A stretch of 64,000 nt of DNA from Anabaena azotica FACHB-119 (GCF_014697625.1 NZ_JACJSG010000015.1:62001-126000); one strand, 5' to 3'. Positions 1 through 9,360 are shown, numbered from the stretch's first letter. Program-made: numbers and translations. Notes: generated by a model not told the origin, from the letters alone.

Positions 1-246
1 AACCTCTCCCTCCCAAGCTCCCTCTCCTAAAAGGCGTTCGTGTAGCGTCTCCGTCAGGAGAGGGAGGAGAAACGAAAAAATACCTCACCCCCAACCCCTC
101 TCCTCGAAGGGGCGAAAAGTCTGTAGCTTGCTTCTCTAACGAGACGCTACGCGAACCCGTAGGGTGCGCCGGCTTCCGGCGTTCAGAACTTTTCAAGAGA
201 GAGGGTTTGGGGGAGAGGTTAAAACAAAGCTTGTCGAACTCACGTT
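1..246. repeat. Palindromic mobile repeat, family B (copy 1, left-truncated by window edge)
   Basis: The right terminus reads TCGAACTCACGTT, the inverted end of an element seen complete at 5968-6114, 35581-35727 and 59090-59236. The body has the same alternating CCTCTCC / GGAGAGG blocks, interrupted near 121-190 by a further GC-rich repeat. No reading frame in it looks coding. It resembles a non-autonomous MITE-like element. Confidence 0.75.
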
Positions 247-250
247 AACT

Positions 251-558
251 AGGACTTACGTATGAAAACGAAAAATTAAGGGTTTTGGCAAGGGTATAGG
301 GGTGTAGTGGAGCCAGTTGCGTGAGTGCAGTCACACTTGCGTAGCCAAGCGACGGGTGAACTGCTGTTCGCCCTTGGCGTGCCGTTGGCGCAGCCTCTGT
401 CTACGACACGCTCCGCGTTCGCGTAAGCGTCTCGTAGAGAACGTAGAGAAGGCATACCCGAAGGGGTTTCCCGACTTGAGCTTGCTTGGCTGGTGTAAAA
501 GCTCTAAACCTACACCCTTACACCCTGCCTCAATAGATAACCTCGGTGCGTAAGTCCT
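251..558. repeat. Palindromic repeat with AGGACTTACG ends (family A, long form)
   Basis: It begins AGGACTTACGTA and ends TGCGTAAGTCCT, an imperfect terminal inverted repeat. The ends match a shorter element at 14649-14799, with the GAAAACGAAAAATTAAGG and TAGATAACC subterminal segments in opposite order, so it is inverted relative to that copy. The centre (about 320-480) carries a GC-rich cyanobacterial repeat with several small inverted repeats. An open frame across it has no protein-like features. Confidence 0.65.
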
Positions 559-653
559 ATTAACGTGAAATGGGTGGTTAGAAATCGTATCTACTTTAGA
601 CTATACGCCTACACCCTTATGCAAATCCTTGATTCTTCGTTTTTATGCGTAAC

Positions 654-775
654 AGGACTTACGCAACTGGCACTTGGGGTAGGGTACGTCAGATGTGAAA
701 AATCCTTGAATGTGTCGAAATTATTGGGGCTGACGCACCCTACAGTTAATTTGATTATGACACTTGCGTAAGTCC
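654..775. repeat. Family A palindromic repeat (122 bp)
   Basis: Terminal inverted repeats AGGACTTACGCAACTG and CACTTGCGTAAGTCC enclose an inner pair, TAGGGTACGTCAG and CTGACGCACCCTA. Its reverse complement matches the copy at 59570-59667. It abuts another family A end at about 637-652, suggesting insertion of one copy into another. Confidence 0.75.
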
Positions 776-885
776 CACGTAATACCAATTTTCTGTGAAG
801 ATGCACCAAATAAATAATGTAGAGATTGGCAGGCCAATCTTTACAGTGCAGAATAAAGTGCAGCTTCGTCAAGAAATGGTATAAT

Positions 886-1050
886 TTACACCTGATGTGA
901 ATTAGGAAACATTGATTATCAAAACAATAGCCTATGCAAGGAGTAGCTACAGCTTCACCGAGATCATCGTTAAGTGTTTATGATATTTGATTAACCGGCC
1001 CCTACAAATGTCTAGTCAATTACAAGATTTTTATTCACATTAGACGTAAT
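886..1050. repeat. Family C palindromic repeat (copy 1)
   Basis: The ends TACACCTGATGTGAATTA and TTCACATTAGACGTAA are imperfect inverted repeats. The interior (ATTAACC..GCCCCTACAAATGTCTA) matches the copy at 9181-9360. It is non-coding and MITE-like. Confidence 0.65.
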
Positions 1051-1742
1051 TTATAAAAAATTACTGCATCTAAATAATAACAAGGAGAGAATAAGGACTC
1101 ACATTCAGATTGCTGTAAGTATTACCACTATCTAAAAATGAAAATTTGATACTATGATTTACAGAAAAATTATAATTAGAGTGAAGAATATACGGTATCT
1201 TAATGTTGCTCACGAATTTCTTTTATTGAATTAGATGATTAAAAAACACACTTATTCTGATAAACATCTTTGTAAATTAACTCCTTGTATTTACGATCGC
1301 ATTGGGATTTTACTGTTCAAATTAATCCAATTAGAGAAGTAGCAAAATTACATTGCATTGAATAAGCTCTACTTAATTTTATGGCGTTGCAGTATACTCA
1401 CTGAGTATTAATAAAATTTGTGTATGTAAATGGGGTTAAGTTTAGGTTTTTAGGGTGAGAAATTTCACTTAGTCACAAATAGATGCTTATCCTCAAGCAG
1501 AAGGTTTTACTAAATATGAACTTATTAACCAGCTAAGAACTGTATAATTACTAAAAAATTAATCTGAACAAATTAAATTTTGAAGCATGAATAGGCTTAT
1601 CTGTAACCATTATCAGAGATTTGAATGAAAAATCTTAAAGTTATCAGGGTAACAAATCAGTAGAAACCGCAGATGGCAGATTTACAAAATTCATGATACC
1701 TTCTTGTGATGGTAATTGAAAATAATGAACTCATGAAGAAAA
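1051..1742. other. AT-rich intergenic stretch, no supported gene
   Basis: No convincing coding region, RNA gene or insertion sequence is visible. A 26-codon open stretch around 1639-1719 reads plausibly as protein (..TADGRFTKFMIPSCDGN), but it is preceded and followed by stops and has no start, so it may be a decayed gene. The promoter of the gene at 1787 presumably lies here. Confidence 0.5.
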
Positions 1743-1774
1743 CCTAACATATGTTAAAGATTTCATATGTTAGG
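1743..1774 (+). promoter_or_regulatory. Perfect 11-bp inverted repeat just upstream of the CBM6 gene
   Basis: CCTAACATATG, a 10-base spacer, then CATATGTTAGG form a perfect dyad ending 12 bases before the ATG at 1787. In RNA it would fold into a hairpin next to the ribosome binding region (AGGCAATAGGT). In DNA it could be an operator for a dimeric repressor. Position and symmetry are seen directly; the regulatory role is inference. Confidence 0.5.
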
Positions 1775-1786
1775 CAATAGGTAATT

Positions 1787-3604
1787 ATGACGAAACTCAA
1801 GTATATCAAATTTTTCCTGCTCGCAGCCATGACGCTGATTTTGAGCGTTTCTGGCGTGACTTACGCACAAACTTCTGGCACTACGACTATTCCGGTCAGT
1901 GCGGTGGCACCTTGGCCAGTTTTTCAACGTATAGATGCTCTCACTTTTTCGTCTCGCGTTGGTTTGTCAACAGTTTGGGGAGATTATTGGGAGCGTAGTG
2001 AAGAGCCAAATGATATTTCATACGTTGGGAATACCCAAGAGCTAACGAATACTGCAAATGGCAACTATGCTGTATACAACAGCATTAACTTAGGTAGTGG
2101 TGTAGAAGCGCTGATGCTCCGCATCGCCTTGGCTTCGGGGACGAACACTGTTGAAGTTCGTTTAAACTCGTCCAGTGGAACCCTTGTGGGAACTTGTACG
2201 ATCAACAGTACTGGTTCTGTAACAACCTATCGTACTGTTCCTTGTCCTGTGGATAGTAACCTTGCTAAGGGAATACAAAACTTGGTGATCAGGTTTACAG
2301 GAACAAATAGCCAAATGCGCTTTAATTGGTTTGCTTTCTGGGCTAAGGACACGACGCAGAAAATTGACGATATACAGAAAAAGTCAGATAATGAGGCGAT
2401 TAACAAGCCTGCACCTGTGAGCAAAATTTCTGGTACGTCGGTGCGAACAAAAAGTATGCTGCCTGCAAGTTCCGAGACATTAGCCAAGTCCTATGGGTTG
2501 TGGTCTCCCGGAAAAACTTGGGAATGTCCTAAGTGGATACACGATACCTATTGGGTGAAAGGCGAAGACGGCAAAGTATACCCCACATGGCATCCTCCTG
2601 TAGATTTCAACCCGGAAACCAATAGTTATTGTACATATGGGCATGATCATGGCGATGATCCGCGTGGCTCTGAGGCATTTTCTATCGGAGGTATGCCAGC
2701 TTTCGGCTATGTCAATGAACAACAGGCAGTTAATGATCCGGCTAATCCCAGACATGAGGATCATTTTGGTCACAAGGTCTTGGTAGCCAATAACTGGACT
2801 ATGTACAATGCCAACAATAGCAGTTTAACTACCAAATGCGATGTAGTGATAAAACTGCATATGGGTACACATTCGCCAGATGCACTGACCAATACGGCAC
2901 ATGAGATACTTTTATCTGGGAAATGCGATGGACAACAAGCATTTAACTTAAAGCGATTTGCCTTGTTTGGTACACCTGGTTCGTTTAAAGAGGCAGAAGA
3001 GTCACAATGTAACTTGCCTGTGACTTCTGGTATTTTGCCAACGCCATCCAACCAGCCGACAGGAAATGTCCATAGGGCTATTCCCACTTCAGATTGTTAT
3101 AGACGTGGTACTACTGCTCAACAAGTTTCTGCTGTTGCCACAAGAACAAGAGAATTTTGGCTGACTAGTTTAGTAGGGGGTGATTTTTACTTTACTATCA
3201 CAAATCCCGCTCGTTTTTATGATCCTTCTTCTGCAACTAAAATCGGTAGAACAGTGGATAACTGTTACATTCAAGGTCATCCTCTCTATAACACCCTATT
3301 GTGCCAGGAAACCAGGGGTGCGGGAAGCAAGGTAAGTTGGGATGATCCTCGTTCGCCATTCCGGGGAACAGTTCAATCTAGCAGCCACTTCTCTGCTCTT
3401 AGCTTTGATAATTCTCAATCTTCTGTAGTCTACACAGATGCCTATGGAAGAAATGCTAGAACATCACCTACTCCGGGGGGGATTAACTTGAAGCAAATTG
3501 TTCCTACTCAGGGCTTTAGCTTTAAGGTAGATGGTCAGGCCAGTATCTTCGCTACTACTGACTATTCTGCATCAGGGACAAATGGTGTAAGAGCGCCTAA
3601 CTAA
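1787..3604 (+). CDS. Secreted protein with CBM6-type carbohydrate-binding domain and His-rich C-terminal region
   Basis: The 605-residue product starts with a signal peptide (residues 1-27, ending VTYA-Q). Residues about 40-190 resemble a family 6 carbohydrate-binding module: the YNSINLGSGVEALMLRIA segment, the GTLVGTC strand, and a closing FNWFAFW. A linker follows. The region from about 240 to the end is rich in Cys and His (GHDHGDDP, HEDHFGHKV, KLHMGTHS), suggesting metal binding or a metal-dependent domain that I do not recognise. It is probably exported and binds glycan, fitting the polysaccharide locus downstream, though it is transcribed away from it. A strong terminator follows. The catalytic function, if any, is unknown. 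Confidence 0.8.
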   Translation: MTKLKYIKFFLLAAMTLILSVSGVTYAQTSGTTTIPVSAVAPWPVFQRIDALTFSSRVGLSTVWGDYWERSEEPNDISYVGNTQELTNTANGNYAVYNSINLGSGVEALMLRIALASGTNTVEVRLNSSSGTLVGTCTINSTGSVTTYRTVPCPVDSNLAKGIQNLVIRFTGTNSQMRFNWFAFWAKDTTQKIDDIQKKSDNEAINKPAPVSKISGTSVRTKSMLPASSETLAKSYGLWSPGKTWECPKWIHDTYWVKGEDGKVYPTWHPPVDFNPETNSYCTYGHDHGDDPRGSEAFSIGGMPAFGYVNEQQAVNDPANPRHEDHFGHKVLVANNWTMYNANNSSLTTKCDVVIKLHMGTHSPDALTNTAHEILLSGKCDGQQAFNLKRFALFGTPGSFKEAEESQCNLPVTSGILPTPSNQPTGNVHRAIPTSDCYRRGTTAQQVSAVATRTREFWLTSLVGGDFYFTITNPARFYDPSSATKIGRTVDNCYIQGHPLYNTLLCQETRGAGSKVSWDDPRSPFRGTVQSSSHFSALSFDNSQSSVVYTDAYGRNARTSPTPGGINLKQIVPTQGFSFKVDGQASIFATTDYSASGTNGVRAPN

Positions 3605-3622
3605 AATAGACTTTTCAATTCT

Positions 3623-3660
3623 GAAAAACAGCCTGTAGTTTGATTACAGGCTGTTTTTCT
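3623..3660 (+). terminator. Rho-independent terminator after the CBM6 gene
   Basis: AACAGCCTGTA and TACAGGCTGTT pair around a 7-base loop, followed by TTTCT, 20 bases after the stop codon. Confidence 0.8.
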
Positions 3661-3730
3661 ATAGTGCTTTCAAGGTATAGCAGGTGACAAAAAGCTGCTT
3701 GGGATCAGGATCTTATGATTTATCTATCTC

Positions 3731-3852
3731 AGGACTTACGCAAGTGTCACAATTGGTGGTTGGTGCGTGACGCTACAAGTCTCATGACTACGTTCAAATA
3801 TTATCGCTCCTCACACACCCTACAGAAAAAATCTGCCAGTTGCGTAAATCCT
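3731..3852. repeat. Family A palindromic repeat (122 bp), near twin of 59308-59430
   Basis: It begins AGGACTTACGCAAGTGTCAC and ends GCCAGTTGCGTAAATCCT. The whole sequence is almost the same as the copy at 59308-59430, differing mainly in one short central stretch and one terminal base. Confidence 0.8.
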
Positions 3853-3879
3853 AGATCTTTAATGTCGTTAATCTAGACA

Positions 3880-3935
3880 AGTGGGATGAAACAAGAATCT
3901 CCCTTCACAGGCACAGCCTTGAAGGTGAGAGTGTC
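3880..3935 (+). mobile_element. Possible right-end remnant of an IS200/IS605-type element
   Basis: GGATGAAACAAGAATCTCCC, a small hairpin, then GAGAGTGTCAA. The same arrangement (GGATGAAGCAAGAATCC .. GAGGAGTGTCAA) occurs at 17483-17549 downstream of a protein-like tail. From memory this motif resembles the 3' edge of cyanobacterial IS605-group elements, but no transposase is present here. Confidence 0.35.
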
Positions 3936-3950
3936 AAGTGCTAACTCTGG

Positions 3951-4718
3951 CTAGGGCGATAACTTCTCAGTTTCAATTAAACGAGTAGCTAGTAGCATCT
4001 CTGCCAATACTCGTTGGAAAGCATAGTACCAACCTTGCCAACCATCAAGGATACCACCTTTGAGTATTAAGCAATAGAACAGTATGATCAAAGGAGCGAC
4101 AATTTTTTGTTTACGGATGCGATCGCCCCAACTCAATTCATGTGTTGGAGTTGTCAATAATTTCTCTGTTTCAATAATCATGTAACGATCCTGGGCTGCT
4201 AGCCATCGACTGAGAGATTTGCGATCGTCATGATGGATATAGCCTGAAAGCATGGTAGATTTCCCCTCTACCACAACTCTATGGGCATGACCATCATCTT
4301 GATATACTGCTTGTTCTTTTTTGTAAAGGGCTTTACGGGGTGGTAGCAAAGTCCCGCGCAGGGGTTTGCCAAATACACAATACTTGAATCTGATACTGTA
4401 ACTATTTACATCTGAATTAGCTGGGATTGCTTGAATTTCCGCAATTAACTCATCAGTCAATATATAATCAGCATCTAGTGAAAGTACCCAAGACGAGGTA
4501 ATTTTTGTTAAACCGTAATTGCATTGACTCGCAAAGGAATCAAACTTTCTTGAAAATATTTGTACCTGGGGATAGGAAGATAAAATATCTAGAGTTGCAT
4601 CATTGCTATAGCTGTCAATAACTACAATTGTGTTTGCCCAATCCAGTTTTTTGAGGGTACGAGCAATATTTGGGGCTTCATTATATGTGAGGATTAATGG
4701 AGTGATTTCTTCTAGCAT
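3951..4718 (-). CDS. Family 2 glycosyltransferase (GT-A fold)
   Basis: The 255-residue product has the GT2 layout. PLILTYNEAPNI (residues 7-18) and VVIDSYSND (32-40) form the nucleotide-binding half, and LDADY (81-85) supplies the DxD-type metal site. The C-terminal part has a hydrophobic stretch (APLIILFYCLILKGG) typical of membrane-associated relatives of LPS core transferases such as WaaE/KdtX. It should transfer a sugar from an NDP donor onto a lipid-linked repeat unit at the cytoplasmic membrane. It lies 30 bases downstream of a GT4 gene, probably in one operon, and is the last gene of the minus-strand locus. The acceptor and sugar cannot be told. Confidence 0.88.
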   Translation of the reverse strand: MLEEITPLILTYNEAPNIARTLKKLDWANTIVVIDSYSNDATLDILSSYPQVQIFSRKFDSFASQCNYGLTKITSSWVLSLDADYILTDELIAEIQAIPANSDVNSYSIRFKYCVFGKPLRGTLLPPRKALYKKEQAVYQDDGHAHRVVVEGKSTMLSGYIHHDDRKSLSRWLAAQDRYMIIETEKLLTTPTHELSWGDRIRKQKIVAPLIILFYCLILKGGILDGWQGWYYAFQRVLAEMLLATRLIETEKLSP

Positions 4719-4748
4719 AAAATGTGAGATTTTGTCATTGATAAAATC

Positions 4749-5918
4749 TTAATTTATCAGCTGCATATATATGTGGCTGAGATGTTCAGCAATGCGAGTC
4801 CAAGTATAATTTTTAACAATTAGTTTGCGGGCGCGATCGCCCATATCTTTAGCTGCTTGAGGATGGCTAAAATAATCATCAAGTGCAGATGCAATATCTA
4901 AAACTTCTAGTTGGGGAACGTAACCCAGTTGGTGTTGTTGCACTAAAGAAGCTAAAGCTACACCAGGAGTAACAAGGACAGGCACACCCACCGCCAAAGC
5001 CTCTAGAACAGCGATGCCAAAATTTTCCGAGTGGGATGTGAGGACAAATAAATCAGCACCTTGCATAAAGATGTTTTTGGTTTCTCCTTCCACAAATCCC
5101 ACAAAACGGGTGCGTTCTCGCATACCATTTGCTATCAAAAGAGATTCAACTTCTGCTTCGTATTCTGGTGAACCACTGCCTGCTAAAATAAAGGTGAAAC
5201 GATGATTAAGAAGTTTCCCCAAGGCAGGAATAATATAGTCTAAACCTTTCTTGGGATGCAGACGGGACAAAAATAAAATTACTGGTTCATCGTCCGCAAG
5301 ATTTAGCTGTTTGCGGAGCCGATGACGAGCATTGCTGATAAGATCAGGAATAGCAAGTCCGTGGGGTAGAACAAAGCTAGGGGCATCAAAACCTAAAAGG
5401 GAAACTTCTTGTTGTTCTTGCTCAGAAGTCAGGTGAATAGCTAGACTTTGATTAATATTTGCTCGTTCGATTAAATCCAGATAAACCTGTTTCTTGCGGG
5501 GACTTTGCTGTAGTGACCATTTACATAGTTGTCCTAAAGGGCGGACAATGTAGGGAATGCCTTGGAGACGGGCAATTCTCATTGCCGCAGTGCAAGCATA
5601 GGAAAAAATAGCGTGAATGTGTAGCAAGTCATATTGAGCAGCATTTTTCCACAACCATAGAGTAAGTTGATGAGAAAAGGCAAATTCTCTAATGGCATGA
5701 ATGGGAGGAGAGAAGCGGGGAAAAAACTGTACTGGTACTTGCTTGTATTCTATCCACTCACCCATAGGCACATCTAATAAGTGATCACCATTATCATTAG
5801 TAGTAACAATTTCGGCTTCAACACCGATATTTCGCAATGATTTAACTGTTTCTATAATTGCTTGACTGGGACCGCCTCTGACCGATGCGACTGAAGGAAT
5901 GATATGAAGAACTTTCAT
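4749..5918 (-). CDS. Family 4 glycosyltransferase (GT-B fold)
   Basis: The 389-residue length is normal for GT4. The N-terminal domain opens KVLHIIPSVASVRGGPSQAI, with the glycine-rich acceptor loop at 15-18. The C-terminal domain has VILFLSRLHPKKGLDYII, followed by the donor-binding E-x7-E motif (E298 and E306 in SENFGIAVLEA). It is a retaining transferase that adds a hexose or deoxyhexose to the growing repeat unit. It is followed closely by the GT2 gene, and a family B repeat (5968-6114) separates it from asnB upstream. Donor specificity is not predictable from sequence. Confidence 0.9.
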   Translation of the reverse strand: MKVLHIIPSVASVRGGPSQAIIETVKSLRNIGVEAEIVTTNDNGDHLLDVPMGEWIEYKQVPVQFFPRFSPPIHAIREFAFSHQLTLWLWKNAAQYDLLHIHAIFSYACTAAMRIARLQGIPYIVRPLGQLCKWSLQQSPRKKQVYLDLIERANINQSLAIHLTSEQEQQEVSLLGFDAPSFVLPHGLAIPDLISNARHRLRKQLNLADDEPVILFLSRLHPKKGLDYIIPALGKLLNHRFTFILAGSGSPEYEAEVESLLIANGMRERTRFVGFVEGETKNIFMQGADLFVLTSHSENFGIAVLEALAVGVPVLVTPGVALASLVQQHQLGYVPQLEVLDIASALDDYFSHPQAAKDMGDRARKLIVKNYTWTRIAEHLSHIYMQLIN

Positions 5919-5967
5919 GATAAATTAAAATTTTGACCTAACTGGGGTATGTATAACTTACTGATTT

Positions 5968-6114
5968 AACGTGAGTTCGATGAACCTCACCCTCCCAACC
6001 TCCCTCTCCTCGTAGGAGAGGGAGGAGAAACGAAAACCTCACCGTCTTACTCCCCTCTCCTCGTAGGAGAGGGGTTGGGGGTGAGGTCAAAACAACGCTT
6101 GTCGAACTCACGTT
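5968..6114. repeat. Family B palindromic repeat (copy 2)
   Basis: AACGTGAGTTCGA at the left and TCGAACTCACGTT at the right are perfect 13-base inverted termini. The body has two GGAGAGG palindromes. It fills most of the gap between asnB and the downstream glycosyltransferase. Confidence 0.85.
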
Positions 6115-6131
6115 GATTTATTAGCAGCTAT

Positions 6132-7946
6132 TTAGTTGGTAACTTGCTGTAACCAATAGTCGAGGATGACGAGACTCCAACGACGATACCACAGGTTAAG
6201 GTCAATGTTTTTATTCAGTTCATGAACCGGAAAATAATCACTCCACTCTTGGTCTATCCATTGCTGAAACGGAAAAGAGAATCCTCGCTTGGGACGATTT
6301 AATAAGTAGCTTGGTAACTCAGGTATTGCTTCAATTAATAATTGTTTACTTGGTGCTAAACGCATAGCACTAGGAATAGATGCAATTGTTTCCAGTAAAA
6401 CTCGATCAACAAACGGGACTCGCAATTCTAATCCCCATGCCATACTCATGACATCGCTATCCCGTAGCAACTGATTACGCATATACTGACTCAGTTCCAG
6501 TAGGCTAACTTCATCTTCTACCGAAGGCGGATTTTGGGATATTGCCGTATTATTAATTATATCCTGCTGCCAACCTGAGACAGGGGTTGGCAACTGTTTG
6601 AGGTAATGCTGAGTAATTTTCCCAGCTTCTGTTTGAGAAAAAATACCTCTAAAACTACGATAAGCGGCGGCGGTTGTGGGTTTTTGTTGTAAAAAGTCTC
6701 CTAATCGTTTTTGTTTTGGTGATTTTCCCCAATGTGCTAAGGCTTTACCTAGACTATTACTGATGGGTGAAAATTTGTGGAATTGCTGCCCCCATCGCAG
6801 CATTTTTGGGATTTGTTGGAAGGCTTTATAACCTCCAAATAGTTCATCTCCTCCTAATCCAGATAGAACTACTTTCGTGCTATCATTGTGCGCGACTTGG
6901 GACACACAAAAAGTATTGAAACCATCAATACTTGGTTGGTCAATTGTTTCTATAAATTGGCTAAATAATGACTTACCCAAAGCAGATGTAATAATATGTT
7001 CTGTATGCTCAGTCTCAAATGTATGAGCAATTTTAGAAGATATTTCTCCTTCATTCCAGGCTGATTCTTCAAAAGCAATGGAATAAGTTTTGAGTACACC
7101 AGTTTGAGTTTGCCTTGCTAAAGCAACTACTGCGGAGGAGTCTATACCTCCGCTCAAAAATACACCTACTGGTACATCACTGACGAAATGATGTTTAATA
7201 GAATCAATCAGTGCGTTGCGTACTTGTTTGCGGGCTTGTTCTAAAGTGATTTGTTGAGGAGTAAAATCAACCTGCCAGTATTGTTTTTGGGTGAATGAAC
7301 CTGCCTGCCAATGTAGATGGTGTCCAGCATTTAAACAGTGAACTCCTTCAATTAAAGTATGGGGTTCTGGAACTGAACCAGTAACAAGATAACCATATAA
7401 TCCCTGCATACTTAAATTTACAGCAGGTAAGCGGGAGGCTAGAATAGCTCTGAGTTCAGAGGCAAAGATGAATGTGGAACCAGATTGCCAGTAATATAGG
7501 GGTTTTATACCCAGAGGATCGCGGGCTAAAAAACAAGTTTTTTCAACATCGTCCCAAATAGCAAAGGCAAACATCCCCCGGAGATACTGAACACATACAG
7601 TACCCAATCGTTGGTACAATTTTAAAATAACTTCTGTGTCTGTTTGGGAATTAAATTTTTCACCTTGATTAATTAGATCCCGTCGCAGTTGTTGAAAGTT
7701 ATAGATTTCACCATTGAAAGTAATCCAGTAACGTCCATCAGGGGTAGACATGGGCTGATGTCCAGCACTACTAAGGTCGAGAATGGACAGACGAGTATGG
7801 GCTAAAGCGGCTTGCCGTTCTGGGGCAATAAAAATACCTGCATCATCAGGGCCACGATGTCGCAAAGCAATTTGCATTCGCTGAATCGTCGGTTCTAATT
7901 GTTCCTGATATTGATTTTTTGTCAGAATGCCAGCGATTCCACACAT
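6132..7946 (-). CDS. asnB: Asparagine synthase (glutamine-hydrolysing) family amidotransferase
   Basis: The 604-residue product starts MCGIAGIL, so after Met removal Cys becomes the N-terminal nucleophile of a class II glutamine amidotransferase (residues 2 to about 190). The synthetase domain carries the ATP pyrophosphatase loop FLSGGIDSS near residues 260-268 and GLGGDELFGGY further on. The housekeeping reaction is Asp + Gln + ATP to Asn. Copies embedded in polysaccharide clusters, as here between GT4 genes, are often thought to amidate uronic acids or other glycan carboxyl groups. That role is inference, and plain asparagine synthesis is the alternative. All key motifs are intact. Confidence 0.9.
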   Translation of the reverse strand: MCGIAGILTKNQYQEQLEPTIQRMQIALRHRGPDDAGIFIAPERQAALAHTRLSILDLSSAGHQPMSTPDGRYWITFNGEIYNFQQLRRDLINQGEKFNSQTDTEVILKLYQRLGTVCVQYLRGMFAFAIWDDVEKTCFLARDPLGIKPLYYWQSGSTFIFASELRAILASRLPAVNLSMQGLYGYLVTGSVPEPHTLIEGVHCLNAGHHLHWQAGSFTQKQYWQVDFTPQQITLEQARKQVRNALIDSIKHHFVSDVPVGVFLSGGIDSSAVVALARQTQTGVLKTYSIAFEESAWNEGEISSKIAHTFETEHTEHIITSALGKSLFSQFIETIDQPSIDGFNTFCVSQVAHNDSTKVVLSGLGGDELFGGYKAFQQIPKMLRWGQQFHKFSPISNSLGKALAHWGKSPKQKRLGDFLQQKPTTAAAYRSFRGIFSQTEAGKITQHYLKQLPTPVSGWQQDIINNTAISQNPPSVEDEVSLLELSQYMRNQLLRDSDVMSMAWGLELRVPFVDRVLLETIASIPSAMRLAPSKQLLIEAIPELPSYLLNRPKRGFSFPFQQWIDQEWSDYFPVHELNKNIDLNLWYRRWSLVILDYWLQQVTN

Positions 7947-8042
7947 ATTTTTAAGTTAGATTTATTATGGAAATTTTGAATTAAGGAATTATACAATATT
8001 AATTTATTGAGGAAGGAAAGTAAGGAGGTGAATGAGTGATTT

Positions 8043-9167
8043 TTAGAGGGTTGGAAAATGTCTGGCGAGAGTGGATTGAAACTGCTTAAATCCAAAGGTA
8101 TCGATGGCTAAATTCCTGAGTTCATCTGGTTGATAAATTAAGGAATTAGGATATTGTTTGAGCAAAATTTTAGTTAGTGTTTGGGCGATCGCTTCAACAT
8201 CGTCAGGATTGACAAGCGCCCCTAATTTACCATGACACAGAGCATCTATAGCACCGTCTTGATTACCTGCTAAAACAGCTTTACCACAGGCTAATGCTTC
8301 TAAATAAACAATTCCAAAGCCTTCCCCTTTACTGGGCATGGCGAAAACATCGCAGAGATTGTAGTAATCACATAGTTGTTCATCAGGCACAAACCCGGCT
8401 AAGGTGACACAATCTTGTAGTTGTAGCTGGGCTATTAGCTGCTCAATTCTGGGTCTATCACTACCTTCACCAACAATTACATAATGAATATCGCCCAGCA
8501 ACTGACGAATTTGGGGAATTGCTTTTAAAACTCGGTCATAACCCTTGTATTGCTCACCAGCAGATAATCTGCCCACAGTCAAGATAATTGGTTGTGTTGG
8601 TTTGAGGTTGTGTTTTGCTAATAAATATGGTGGTTTAGGGGCAGGTTGAAAACGATGGGCATCAAAGGTGTTGGGTAGAAGAGTGACTTTTTTGGGGTCG
8701 AGGTTTTGTTCTTTGAGTAGGCGATCGCTTGTGTAACTACTAACCGCTAAAATTAAATCAGCTTCCATCAAAGCAGTCTTTACCGCCTTATTTTTGATAT
8801 TCCATGCTTCTATCCCATGAGCCACTACCCAGTAAGGTACACCCAACAAACGCTTAAGTATTAAGCAAGCCACCGCAAAATTTAAGTGAGTTGCTAGCAC
8901 TAAATCAGGTTTTTTGATCAGACCATGCCCAATAAGTTGGGCTGCAAACAAGGGTGTACGGAATTTGAGTGGTGAACCACCAGCAAAGTGAAATCGCGTT
9001 TGGGGTAAGTAGTTAATGCTAGGCAAAGTTTCAACTTCATGTTTGATAAAGACTTCGTAGCGACTCTCAGGATATAGGTTTTGTAAAGCTTGAAACAAAA
9101 AAGCTGAGTATGTTTGAATGCCACCATTAAAACTAAACAGATGAGGCAACCAGAGATGTATATTCAT
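8043..9167 (-). CDS. Family 4 glycosyltransferase
   Basis: The 374-residue GT-B protein has an N-terminal acceptor loop FSFNGGIQTYSAFLF (GG at 15-16). AHGIEAW lies in the first domain, ILTVGRLSAGEQYKGYDRV starts the donor domain, and E282/E290 in EGFGIVYLEA form the E-x7-E donor motif. It probably adds one residue of the repeat unit. A family C repeat lies between it and the next upstream gene, so the two may not share an uninterrupted transcript. Confidence 0.9.
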   Translation of the reverse strand: MNIHLWLPHLFSFNGGIQTYSAFLFQALQNLYPESRYEVFIKHEVETLPSINYLPQTRFHFAGGSPLKFRTPLFAAQLIGHGLIKKPDLVLATHLNFAVACLILKRLLGVPYWVVAHGIEAWNIKNKAVKTALMEADLILAVSSYTSDRLLKEQNLDPKKVTLLPNTFDAHRFQPAPKPPYLLAKHNLKPTQPIILTVGRLSAGEQYKGYDRVLKAIPQIRQLLGDIHYVIVGEGSDRPRIEQLIAQLQLQDCVTLAGFVPDEQLCDYYNLCDVFAMPSKGEGFGIVYLEALACGKAVLAGNQDGAIDALCHGKLGALVNPDDVEAIAQTLTKILLKQYPNSLIYQPDELRNLAIDTFGFKQFQSTLARHFPTL

Positions 9168-9180
9168 GGATTTATTGTAA

Positions 9181-9360
9181 TTTACGTCTAATGTGAATTA
9201 AAATCTTGTAATTGGATAGACATTTGTAGGGGCGGGTTAATCAAATATCATCAACAATTAGCGATGATCCCGGTGAACCCGCCCCTACCGAGTCTCATGA
9301 GCTACCCGCATAGGCTATTGTTTGGATAATAAAGGTTTTTCTAATTCACATCAGGCGTAG
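9181..9360. repeat. Family C palindromic repeat (copy 2), overlapping the end of a glycosyltransferase gene
   Basis: The ends TACGTCTAATGTGAATTA and AATTCACATCAGGCGTA are inverted repeats, and the interior matches 886-1050 in opposite orientation, including GCCCCTAC palindromes. The right terminus covers the last five codons, including the stop, of the gene ending at 9346. Confidence 0.75.

Noticed and set aside
317..553. 78-residue open frame near the left edge
   Set aside because: It lies wholly inside a family A long-form repeat with GC-rich inner repeats; composition is repeat-derived.
565..872. Two overlapping open frames on opposite strands
   Set aside because: Both read through the family A repeat at 654-775, so they are palindrome artefacts.
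1639..1719. Short protein-like frame (..TADGRFTKFMIPSCDGN)
   Set aside because: Only 26 codons between stops, no start codon and no recognisable family; could be decayed coding DNA but not supportable.
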